Part shown: in pieces, positions 7,896-15,360 of the stretch | Layout: the number at the start of each line of letters is the position of its first letter | Numbering within the stretch: the first letter of the stretch is position 1 | Source: CAZTDD01 sp964612675 | GTDB lineage: Bacteria > Hinthialibacterota > Hinthialibacteria > Hinthialibacterales > JAKPRU01 | NCBI GenBank assembly: GCA_964612675.1 | Contig: CAZTDD010000043.1 | Span: 1-46,532 of the forward strand | Direction: 5' to 3' | Length of the DNA: 46,532 nt | Program-made: the position numbers and the translations under genes | The notes under the pieces: generated by a model | Database searches by the model: none | The model's input: the letters and a program-made list of their open reading frames with translations, nothing else | What the model was told of the DNA's origin: nothing

Positions 7896-7994
7896 CTTCC
7901 CGAAAGAACCTCCTGGCAGCTATGAGAGGTTTGGAGATCGATATAGTAGTGAATAGGACACCGGCGATCTCGCCGCTAAGGATGAATGCGCCGT

Positions 7995-8022
7995 TTGCGG
8001 GTTGTCAAGTGGCGGCAACCCG
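7995..8022 (-). terminator. hairpin at the end of accD
   Basis: GCGGGTTG and CAACCCGC form a perfect 8-bp stem with a 12-nt loop spanning the accD stop codon. There is no T-tract on the minus strand, so it may attenuate or protect the 3' end rather than terminate. Confidence 0.3.
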
Positions 8023-8916
8023 CCTTTCCTCGACACGGTCGTCAATCGCGCCGGCAAATCCGCCGAATGTGAGATGATGTAGGAGTGTCGCTACAGTCGG
8101 ACGAATCTGCGGTCTCGGAATAACCATATCCACCATACCGTGCGCGAGAAGAAACTCCGATCGTTGAAATCCCTCCGGAAGACGTTGACCGATGGTCTGC
8201 TCAATCACACGCGGACCGGCAAAACCGATAAGCGCACCCGGCTCCGCGATAATTACGTCCCCCAGCGCAGCAAAGCTCGCCGCAACGCCGCCCATCGTCG
8301 GATGGGTGATAATCGATATGAAAGGTAACCCCGCCTCGCGTAACCGTCCCACAGCGGCACTGGTTTTGCCCATCTGCATCAGAGACAGCATCCCCTCATG
8401 CATCCGTGCCCCGCCGCCGCCGGCGGAAGCGATCACCAAGGGAACCCTGCGCTCCAATGCACCTTCCCCGGCACGAGTAATCTTCTCTCCCACAACCGAC
8501 CCCATGCTTCCACCGAGGAAACGGAAATCGATTACAGCAAAGACAATTGGACGGCCTTCCAATCTCGCGGAACCCCAGAGAGCCGCCTCACACAGCTGAG
8601 TCTTCTCTTGAGCCTTGCGCAGTTTGACCGGGTATCCCTCAAATTCGAGGGGGTCCAGACTGTTTAATTGGGCGTCGTATTCTTCAAAACTATCCGCGTC
8701 GACCATCACTTCCAAACGGTCGCGCGCCGACATGATGTAATAATGGTTACAGCGCGGACAAATCATCAGGTTACGCCGCAACTCAATGTTCGTAATGTAC
8801 TCCTCACACCGGTCGCAGCGTGTCCAAAGACCGGCGGGCATATCTTTCTTTTTGCTCGTGTCGCTCAAAGACTCCGCGAGGGTCGTAAATTTCGTTTTCT
8901 TTTTGAACCAAGCCAT
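8005..8916 (-). CDS. accD: acetyl-CoA carboxylase carboxyltransferase subunit beta
   Basis: A 303-residue AccD. The N-terminal zinc ribbon has Cys34, Cys37, Cys53 and Cys56 (CDRC...CPRC). The carboxyltransferase core follows, with GSMGSVVGEKI, GGGGARMHEGMLSLMQM, the PTMGGVAASFA oxyanion-type loop and GALIGFAGPRVIEQTI. With AccA (not in the window) it transfers carboxyl from biotin-BCCP to acetyl-CoA, the first committed step of fatty acid synthesis. A GGAGGAAAGG ribosome site precedes the ATG. It lies 79 bp after trpA, a widespread order (trpB-trpA-accD). A hairpin (7995-8022) overlaps its stop codon. Confidence 0.97.
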   Translation of the reverse strand: MAWFKKKTKFTTLAESLSDTSKKKDMPAGLWTRCDRCEEYITNIELRRNLMICPRCNHYYIMSARDRLEVMVDADSFEEYDAQLNSLDPLEFEGYPVKLRKAQEKTQLCEAALWGSARLEGRPIVFAVIDFRFLGGSMGSVVGEKITRAGEGALERRVPLVIASAGGGGARMHEGMLSLMQMGKTSAAVGRLREAGLPFISIITHPTMGGVAASFAALGDVIIAEPGALIGFAGPRVIEQTIGQRLPEGFQRSEFLLAHGMVDMVIPRPQIRPTVATLLHHLTFGGFAGAIDDRVEERRVAAT

Positions 8917-8995
8917 GATCGCCTTTCCTCCGCCAAGGGTTCGCTACCGAACTCCCTCATATCCCCGAAGGCCGCAAATCAACATAAACATCCCC

Positions 8996-9820
8996 TCACC
9001 CATGGAGCACATCCAAAACAGGCTGCAGGAATTGTAGCACATTTTCCCGCACCTTGTTTTCCGGACTTGTCTCGATAATCTTCACGATGGCACTGCCGAT
9101 AACCACCCCGTCGGCATACTGCGCAACATGCCGGGCCTGGTCGGCGTTGGATACGCCAAATCCGACAACCGCCGGGATGTCCGTGCGTTCACGAATTCGT
9201 CCGAGATTCACAGACAAATCCGATGCCACATCTTTCTGCTCTCCGGTTACTCCGGTCCGGGAAACATAGTACAGAAATCCCCGGGCCAGCCGTGCAACTA
9301 AATCCAGCCGCCGATCCGTTGTGGTCGGTGCGGCAAGATACACCAATGCGATGTCCCGCTCTGCGAGAATCCCGTCAAACTCCTCGGACTCCTCCGGTGG
9401 AAGATCCACCACAATCAAACCGTCCACACCGCTTCGGTGAAATTCTTCCGCCACGGCTTCGAGTCCGAATCGCAATAAAACGTTGTAGTAGGTCATCACG
9501 ATAAACGGCGTCGTGATACCCTCCGACCGCAAACCGGCAGCGGATTCCAGTACTTTCGGAAGATTCGTTCCGGCCGCAAGCGACCGCTGGCCTGCTCGCT
9601 GGATTACCGGACCGTCCGCCAACGGATCCGAGAACGGCGCACCGAGTTCAACCAAATCCACCCCGGCTCCGGCGAGCGTACGCACCAGATCCGCACTTTT
9701 TGCCAAACCGGGATCGCCCATCATTAGATAGGGCACAAGAACCTTTTGACCGGCCTTTTTTCGCCTCTCGAACGCCTGGGCTATCGCCGCAACACCGCGT
9801 GTTTCCGTATCGAGCGTCAT
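8996..9820 (-). CDS. trpA: tryptophan synthase alpha subunit
   Basis: A 274-residue TIM-barrel TrpA. It splits indole-3-glycerol phosphate into indole and glyceraldehyde 3-phosphate. The catalytic residues are visible: Glu58 in VDLVELGAPFSDP and Asp69 in PLADGP. The phosphate-binding region VGFGVSNADQA and GVVIGSAIVK are present. The start ATG overlaps the trpB stop by 4 nt (ATGA), so translation is coupled for the alpha2-beta2 complex. Confidence 0.97.
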   Translation of the reverse strand: MTLDTETRGVAAIAQAFERRKKAGQKVLVPYLMMGDPGLAKSADLVRTLAGAGVDLVELGAPFSDPLADGPVIQRAGQRSLAAGTNLPKVLESAAGLRSEGITTPFIVMTYYNVLLRFGLEAVAEEFHRSGVDGLIVVDLPPEESEEFDGILAERDIALVYLAAPTTTDRRLDLVARLARGFLYYVSRTGVTGEQKDVASDLSVNLGRIRERTDIPAVVGFGVSNADQARHVAQYADGVVIGSAIVKIIETSPENKVRENVLQFLQPVLDVLHG

Positions 9821-11049
9821 GCAGCACCTCCCAAGAGACGCGCTGCCGTCTCCACATCTTTGTCGCCGCGTCCGGAGAGGTTGATTACAATGATCCGATC
9901 CGATGGAAGCGTCGAGGCAAATCGGAGAACATGGGCCACCGCGTGTGCCGATTCGAGGGCCGGTAAGATCCCTTCGCTCTCAGCGAGAATCCGAAACGCG
10001 TCCATCGCCTCGGTATCCGTTACCGAGACATACTCCGCACGACCCGAGTCTTTATAAAAACAGTGTTCCGGGCCGACGCCCGGATAGTCCAATCCCGCTG
10101 AGACGGAATGGGCGGTCGCTATCTGCCCGTAATCATCCTGAAGCAAATACTCATACGCCCCGTGAAGCACGCCCGGAACCCCGGCGCACAACGGCGCCGA
10201 ATGCCGTCCCGAGTCGATCCCCTCACCGGCCGCTTCCACGCCGATGAAGCGCACATCGCGGTCTTCAAAGAACGGATGGAACAATCCCATCGCGTTACTG
10301 CCGCCTCCGACACAGGCAGCAAGGACATCCGGCAGTCGCCCGAATCGTTCAAGCGATTGCTCTTTGGTCTCGCGGCCGATTACCGATTGAAAATCGCGCA
10401 CCATCTCCGGGTATGGATGCGGCCCGGCGGTCGAACCGATCACATAATGAGTGGTCCGTACATTGGTTACCCAATCCCGGATCGCCTCGTTCATCGCGTC
10501 TTTCAGTGTCTTCGCGCCGGAGTCGACCGGAATGACTTCCGCTCCGAGGAGGCGCATTCGGACAACATTGAGGTGCTGTCGCTCCATGTCCTCCTCACCC
10601 ATGTACACATGGCATTCGAGGCCGAAAAGAGCCGCCGCGGTCGCCGTCGCGACTCCGTGCTGTCCGGCACCGGTCTCGGCAATAATCCGTTGTTTGCCCA
10701 TCCGTCGCGCCAACAGGATCTGCCCCATCGTGTTGTTGATCTTGTGTGCGCCGGTATGCGCCAGGTCCTCACGTTTCAAGAACACCTGCGCTCCCCCGGC
10801 GCGCTCCGTCAATCGCGACGCGTAATAGAGAGGAGTGGGACGTCCAACGTAGTTCTTCAGGTATTCGTCGAGTTCGGATTGAAAGGAAGAGTCGGCTTTT
10901 GCCTTTTTCAGCGCTTCCTCCAATTCCTCCAGGGCAGGCATCAGCGTCTCCGGCACGTACTTTCCGCCGAACGGACCGAACCTTCCGAAATGATCCGGAC
11001 GCAGTAAATCAAGCGTGCAAACAGGCGAGCGGCTGATGGGAGGCGACAT
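9817..11049 (-). CDS. trpB: tryptophan synthase beta subunit
   Basis: A 410-residue PLP enzyme that condenses indole with serine. It is of the TrpB1 type: FGPFGGKYVPETL at the N-terminus, Lys103 in HTGAHKINN as the Schiff-base lysine, catalytic Glu in AETGAGQHG, the phosphate loop GGGSNAMG, and LSGRGDKD near the end. An AAAGGA ribosome site lies close to the ATG. It overlaps trpA. No other trp genes (trpE, D, C, F) occur in the window, so the pathway is split in this genome. Confidence 0.97.
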   Translation of the reverse strand: MSPPISRSPVCTLDLLRPDHFGRFGPFGGKYVPETLMPALEELEEALKKAKADSSFQSELDEYLKNYVGRPTPLYYASRLTERAGGAQVFLKREDLAHTGAHKINNTMGQILLARRMGKQRIIAETGAGQHGVATATAAALFGLECHVYMGEEDMERQHLNVVRMRLLGAEVIPVDSGAKTLKDAMNEAIRDWVTNVRTTHYVIGSTAGPHPYPEMVRDFQSVIGRETKEQSLERFGRLPDVLAACVGGGSNAMGLFHPFFEDRDVRFIGVEAAGEGIDSGRHSAPLCAGVPGVLHGAYEYLLQDDYGQIATAHSVSAGLDYPGVGPEHCFYKDSGRAEYVSVTDTEAMDAFRILAESEGILPALESAHAVAHVLRFASTLPSDRIIVINLSGRGDKDVETAARLLGGAA

Positions 11050-11127
11050 AAAATCCTTTCTCTTTCCGCACCGCGTAACCGGTCAGGACTCTCGAAACTC
11101 CTAGTATGTCTAGAGTTAGGTCATTCG

Positions 11128-11256
11128 TCAAGGTAGGGGGATAGTGCACCCGCACGAGCGGTTCGCCACACCCGTCCATGGAAGCGGAAAACCAAGGTGC
11201 AACGGGCCGATTATCTCTTCCGAGATGACCGCATCAATACCGGACTTCTCCAACAC
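11128..11256 (-). CDS. possible 42-residue ORF between SDR gene and trpB
   Basis: A GTG at 11256 opens a 42-codon frame (VLEKSGIDAVISEEIIGPLH... ending GCTIPLP). It lies in the 213-bp gap between the SDR stop and trpB, starting 7 bp after the SDR stop. Composition is protein-like, but there is no clear ribosome site and the family is unknown. It may equally be the remnant of a longer gene or chance. Confidence 0.2.
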   Translation of the reverse strand: MLEKSGIDAVISEEIIGPLHLGFPLPWTGVANRSCGCTIPLP

Positions 11257-11262
11257 GGCTTC

Positions 11263-12018
11263 TCAATGCATATACCAACCGCCATCGATGGTAAGCGTCT
11301 GCCCGTTCATATACGAACTGCCCTCACCCGCCAGAAAAACTACCGCGGGCGTAATTTCGTCGGTCGTCCCCCATCGTTTCATGGGTACATTTGCAACAAG
11401 CGCGTCTCGCTTCGCCTGATCGGTAAACTTGTCGTGGAAAGGCGTCTCGATCAGACCCGGCGCAATGGCGTTCGCTCGCACACCGGTCTCGGCGAGCTCC
11501 TTCGCGAGGCCGCGCGTGAAACCGACGACTCCCGCTTTCGAGGTCGCGTATACTGCCGCTCCCGGGCCGCCACCGTGATGTGCCGCCACGGATGCATTAT
11601 TGATAATTCGTCCCCATCCCCGTTCGATCATACCGGGAATCACACGTCGGGTTGGCAGAAAAACACCTTTCATGTTGAGCGACATAATCCTGTCCCACAG
11701 CTCTTCCGACATATCCGCGATGTGACAACGCTCAACGAGGGATCCTGCGTTATTGAACAGGATATCGATTCCGCCGAACGTGTTGTTGATCTTCTCGATC
11801 ATCGCGTCTACCTCTTGGGCCGCACTCACATCCGCACACACAAGCAGAGCACGCCGTCCGGTAGATTCGATCTCTTCGGCCACTTTCCGTGCAGCTTCCT
11901 GGCTGCGGAAGTAGTTGACGGCCACGTTGGCTCCGGCCCGGGCCAATGCAATCGCCGAAGCGGCCCCGATCCCGGTGCTGGCTCCTGTGACTAAAGCGGT
12001 TTTACCATTCAGGCTCAT
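11263..12018 (-). CDS. SDR-family NAD(P)-dependent oxidoreductase
   Basis: A 251-residue classical short-chain dehydrogenase. The cofactor motif TGASTGIG lies at 11-18, NNAG near 89-92, and the catalytic Ser143, Tyr157 and Lys161 (YATSK). Closest in style to 3-oxoacyl-ACP reductase (FabG) and glucose 1-dehydrogenase-like SDRs; the substrate cannot be fixed from sequence. The start at 12018 (MSLNGKTALVTG) is preferred over 12051 because AGGAGG lies 8 nt upstream and the fold begins there. It is the first of the minus-strand run leading to trpB, trpA and accD. Confidence 0.9.
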   Translation of the reverse strand: MSLNGKTALVTGASTGIGAASAIALARAGANVAVNYFRSQEAARKVAEEIESTGRRALLVCADVSAAQEVDAMIEKINNTFGGIDILFNNAGSLVERCHIADMSEELWDRIMSLNMKGVFLPTRRVIPGMIERGWGRIINNASVAAHHGGGPGAAVYATSKAGVVGFTRGLAKELAETGVRANAIAPGLIETPFHDKFTDQAKRDALVANVPMKRWGTTDEITPAVVFLAGEGSSYMNGQTLTIDGGWYMH

Positions 12019-12092
12019 CGATCGCCTCCTGGAAATAGCATTTCGTCCCACGGTTCAAGGCCGGGAAACGTAGTACAACCATAAGCCGCTCA

Positions 12093-12107
12093 GTTGACCG
12101 GATCAAC
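12093..12107. promoter_or_regulatory. inverted repeat between divergent SDR and moxR genes
   Basis: GTTGA-CCGGA-TCAAC is a perfect 5-bp inverted repeat in the 175-bp gap between divergently read genes. It has the size of a half-turn operator; the regulator is unknown. Confidence 0.25.
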
Positions 12108-12193
12108 ACCTGTAGATAGAGTGAGATTCTGTCTTTCATTCGTTATGTTCACTCGGGGTACTAACAACGTCAAGAAGATTGGAACGAATACAG

Positions 12194-13213
12194 ATGAATG
12201 TTTCACCGACCGTACCGGTTTCTGAATTAAGCGACACGGATCTCGTCAATGAGATTCACCAACGCCGCGACCTGCTTCTCTCCGAAATCTCAAAACAGAT
12301 CGTGGGACAGGCAAGAGTTATCGATGAACTATTGATCAGCCTGTTCTCAGGGGGCCATGTCCTACTGGTGGGTGTTCCCGGACTGGCAAAGACAACCCTT
12401 ATTCGCACGTTCGCCGAAATCCTCGATCTCTCGTTCAAACGCATCCAGTTCACACCCGATCTGATGCCGTCGGATATCACGGGGACGGAGGTTCTCGAAG
12501 AAAACAGAAGCACCGGCGAACGCGTATTCCGGTTTATCCCCGGACCGTTATTCGCCAACATTGTCCTGGCCGACGAGATCAACCGTACACCGCCCAAAAC
12601 TCAGGCGGCACTACTCGAAGCCATGCAGGAGTACCGCGTCACAGCAGGCGGCGTGGATCACGAGCTGAAACGTCCTTTCTTCGTTCTCGCAACGCAAAAC
12701 CCGATCGAACAGGAAGGAACCTATCCGCTTCCGGAAGCTCAACTGGACCGGTTCATGTTTCAGGTAAACATCGACTATCCGCCGGAGAGCGAAGAAATCA
12801 CGATTGTAGAAAACACCACCTCCGCTTACTTTCAGGAATTGCAGACCGTCATGAACGGCGATGAGGTCTTGCGGGTACAGGAGCTGATCCGTCGGGTGCC
12901 TGCCTCCAAAGAGGTCATCTCGCACGCCGTGCGACTTGTCGCTGCCACGCGACCGAATCAAGAAGAACACGAGAAGCCCAAGTCGGTCAGTCAATATGTG
13001 TCATGGGGGGCGGGGCCGAGAGCTTCGCAGTATCTGGTTTTGGCGGGAAAAGTCCGTGCCGTTATGGACGGCCGGTCCTGTGTATCCCGCGAAGATATTC
13101 GAGCCACCGCCGATCCGGTGTTACGGCACAGAATCATCCTGAATTTCCGTGCGGAAGCCGATCAGGTGGATGTTCATCAAATCATCAACGATGTGCTGCA
13201 TGAAGTTGGGTGA
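12194..13213 (+). CDS. MoxR-family AAA+ ATPase
   Basis: A 339-residue MoxR ATPase. Walker A GVPGLAKT (60-67), Walker B VLADEINR (near 124-131), sensor 1 ATQNPIEQEGTYPLPEAQLDRF, and the C-terminal AAA lid with the YVSWGAGPRASQ motif. MoxR proteins act as chaperones or assembly factors with VWA-domain partners and are normally followed by DUF58 and VWA genes. Here the next 460 bp are repeats and the next gene is a sensor protein, so it is isolated. ATG 12194 is used; a TTG at 12179 would add five residues, and neither has a strong ribosome site. Confidence 0.92.
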   Translation: MNVSPTVPVSELSDTDLVNEIHQRRDLLLSEISKQIVGQARVIDELLISLFSGGHVLLVGVPGLAKTTLIRTFAEILDLSFKRIQFTPDLMPSDITGTEVLEENRSTGERVFRFIPGPLFANIVLADEINRTPPKTQAALLEAMQEYRVTAGGVDHELKRPFFVLATQNPIEQEGTYPLPEAQLDRFMFQVNIDYPPESEEITIVENTTSAYFQELQTVMNGDEVLRVQELIRRVPASKEVISHAVRLVAATRPNQEEHEKPKSVSQYVSWGAGPRASQYLVLAGKVRAVMDGRSCVSREDIRATADPVLRHRIILNFRAEADQVDVHQIINDVLHEVG

Positions 13214-13272
13214 GGCAAGCCGAGCGCGACTCCCAGCACAGAGTTGCGTCTCGTTGTACCGTGGTCGCGGCA

Positions 13273-13410
13273 ATCGTCATCGCGAGCCCCGCCCCGACGG
13301 CGTCGGTGATTTGGTGAAGAAACCGCGGTCCCCGTTGCCGTCATGGCGAGCGAAGCGTGGCCATCTCGTTTTGCCCGATTCAACGGCGAGATTCCCACGT
13401 CGCTTCGCGC
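13273..13410 (+). repeat. dispersed repeat family C (copy 1)
   Basis: Shares with 22095-22342 a leading segment (ATCGTCATCGCGAGCC...), a segment ending CGCGGTCCCCGTTGCCGTCA, and the palindromic core beginning GGCGAGCGAAGCGTGGCCAT and ending at CACGTCGCT. The core resembles GCGAAGCG-type repeats known from many bacterial genomes. Confidence 0.8.
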
Positions 13411-13523
13411 GTGGCCCCGGTTGCTCGTCAATCGGGGTGGCGAAGCCACAAGAGGCTGGTGGGCTACGCTTCGCTTTGAGCCCACCCTACAGCCGCCTCT
13501 TCTTGAGCGACCGGGCACCTTCT

Positions 13524-13597
13524 TTTCCTCCACCGAAGATCGGGGGAGGTTAGGAGGGGGTTGAGATCCGTATCGTGGACTTCTTGCTGAGCCGTCA
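13524..13597 (+). mobile_element. MITE-like repeat family B (partial, right end)
   Basis: Matches the right half of family B: the CCTCC...GATCGGGGGAGGTTAGGAGGGGGTTGAGATCCG block, followed by an end (GACTTCTTGCTGAGCCGTCA) that is a diverged form of the terminal inverted repeat. The left end is missing. Confidence 0.6.
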
Positions 13598-13677
13598 TGT
13601 TCTGGAGGGTTTTCACCGGAATCTATCCGGGATAGAATCAGTCGCGGCTTGTCAACATTATCGGTTGGACAAATACC

Positions 13678-15264
13678 ATGAACCCCGACCCCGTTCCATC
13701 CTCCCGATGGGAGGTTCTGGAAAAGCGGAAAGCGATCCTGATTCCGCTCGCGACAGGGATTCCCCTGCTTCTGGGGTTTCTTTTTATCCTGGTGCTGGAA
13801 CGCCATCTGGTCGGTCATGGTCTCCTCCTTGTGGGACTTGTGATCCCTCTTCACGCCTTATGGCTTTTCACAAGGAACCGGTCATCGACGAGGAATTCCA
13901 TCCGACCGATCATCTTCGGTCTTCTGTTCTATATGGCCGCTGTGGCGATTCTCGCCCTGCCGCGCTCATTGACACTCTCCTGGCTCGGACCGCAGTACGG
14001 TCCCGTCGTACTCGGCTTACTGCCCATTGCAGCGGTCCTGGCGGGAGGTCTGTTCTTCCTGTTCGCCGTGTTCAAACTTGTCGCTCAATGCACAAATGCT
14101 GAGGCGGACGTCAAAGACCTCCAGTCTCAGGTCGGCGGATACCGTGGGCGGGGCAAGGTAGTCGACGGGACCTATCGCTGTCTCTACGATTCCAGCCCTG
14201 TCCCTGTGGCGTCCGTGGACATGAGTCAGTACATCTCCTCGGTCAACCCGGCCTGGGAGGAGTTCACAGGCTATTCCGCCTCTGAAAGCGTCGGGAATCC
14301 GCTCGCGAGTTTCCTTGAAGAAGAAGGCATCCGTGAGACAGGCCGACTGTTCGGAAGAGACGAGTCTCCCCCACCACGCGATACTCAACTCCGGGCCAAG
14401 GACGGGCGTCTACTGCCGGCACGGTTGATCGTCGTGCCCATCGATGTCGAGGACGAACGCCACGGCTTCCATTGTTTCTTCGAAAACAACTCTCATCTCA
14501 TCGCTTTGGAAAACCAAATCCTTCTTCTTCAGCGCGCTCAGTCGCTACGACCGCTGGTCAGGAATCTTGCCTCAAGCATTGCGTCAGCCTCCCGGGGAGT
14601 CCAAACCATGGTCCGTTGGAAACAGGGACAGAGGATAACCGTTCAAGATGCCCAGCAGGCACTGAACGCAATCCGGCGCGTCCTTCGCCGTTCCGGGATC
14701 CTGGCCGATGAATTACGACTTTTTGAACGAGCGATGGAAGAGCCCCCGGATGTTTACAACGTCAACGTTGTGGCAAAGAGAGCGGTCGATTTTGTGCGGA
14801 GAATCGAGCCAAAAGAAATCACCGTTGAAGAAGCCTGTACTGACGAGGAACTCGCTGTACATGGAAGGGCGGCCGAACTGGAACAGGTCCTTGTGAATCT
14901 CTGTATGAACGCCGTCCAGGCCATGCCGCAAGGCGGTGTCCTCCAGGTAGCAACCGAGAAGATCAGTCCGGAGAAGAGTTTTCTGATTGCCCCGGGGGCG
15001 CGAATCACAATCACAGATACCGGCCCCGGAATCCCACAGGACGTCATGGATAGAAATCTGAACATGTATCCCACCACCGACTCAACGAACGGTTCGCCCC
15101 CTCTCGGACTGATCGTTTCGAACCGGGTCGTTCAACGCCATCGCGGATATTTCTCGCTTCAGCGAAACACACCAACCGGAACACGGGTCAGTATCGAACT
15201 GCCGATGGCCACAGACAAGACCGTACTCACCCACGTCAGAGGTACTCCCGCGGAGGCCCGCTGA
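13678..15264 (+). CDS. membrane PAS/histidine-kinase-like sensor lacking the phosphoacceptor His
   Basis: A 528-residue protein with four membrane helices (about 19-41, 47-64, 77-95, 107-135). A short coiled region and a PAS domain follow (about 165-270, LYDSSPVPVASVD...NPAWEEFTGYSASE). Next is a DHp-like helical segment, then a GHKL ATPase (N-box VNLCMNAVQAMP with Asn407/Asn411, G1 ITDTGPGIP with Asp447, then GLIVSNRVVQRHRG). In the position where kinases of this type read LAGGIAHDFNN, this protein reads LVRNLASSIAS, so the His appears to be Ser299. That predicts no autophosphorylation; it may act as a receptor, partner or pseudokinase. No response regulator is adjacent. The ATG lacks a strong ribosome site. 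Confidence 0.85.
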   Translation: MNPDPVPSSRWEVLEKRKAILIPLATGIPLLLGFLFILVLERHLVGHGLLLVGLVIPLHALWLFTRNRSSTRNSIRPIIFGLLFYMAAVAILALPRSLTLSWLGPQYGPVVLGLLPIAAVLAGGLFFLFAVFKLVAQCTNAEADVKDLQSQVGGYRGRGKVVDGTYRCLYDSSPVPVASVDMSQYISSVNPAWEEFTGYSASESVGNPLASFLEEEGIRETGRLFGRDESPPPRDTQLRAKDGRLLPARLIVVPIDVEDERHGFHCFFENNSHLIALENQILLLQRAQSLRPLVRNLASSIASASRGVQTMVRWKQGQRITVQDAQQALNAIRRVLRRSGILADELRLFERAMEEPPDVYNVNVVAKRAVDFVRRIEPKEITVEEACTDEELAVHGRAAELEQVLVNLCMNAVQAMPQGGVLQVATEKISPEKSFLIAPGARITITDTGPGIPQDVMDRNLNMYPTTDSTNGSPPLGLIVSNRVVQRHRGYFSLQRNTPTGTRVSIELPMATDKTVLTHVRGTPAEAR

Positions 15265-15360
15265 AACAGACCTTCCCTTTCCGAATCTCGGGAAACGCGA
15301 ATCTCCTGTTGAGCCGAATTTGCTTTTTTCTCCCCCATTTCTTCCAATCGATTGAATGCC

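Larger units (their letters stand above)
13214..13677. other. intergenic region made of dispersed repeats
   Basis: Holds a copy of repeat family C (13273-13410), a GGGTGGGCTC-type block (about 13440-13495) and a right-hand part of MITE family B (13524-13597). No protein-like frame is seen. The promoter of the downstream sensor gene should lie in 13600-13677, but no clear motif is present. Confidence 0.7.

Noticed and set aside
10108..11007. 299-codon frame opposite trpB
   Set aside because: Antisense shadow of a well-conserved gene; no ribosome site and no protein-like composition.
13177..13854. 225-codon minus-strand frame after moxR
   Set aside because: It runs through repeat families C and B and overlaps the start of the sensor gene.
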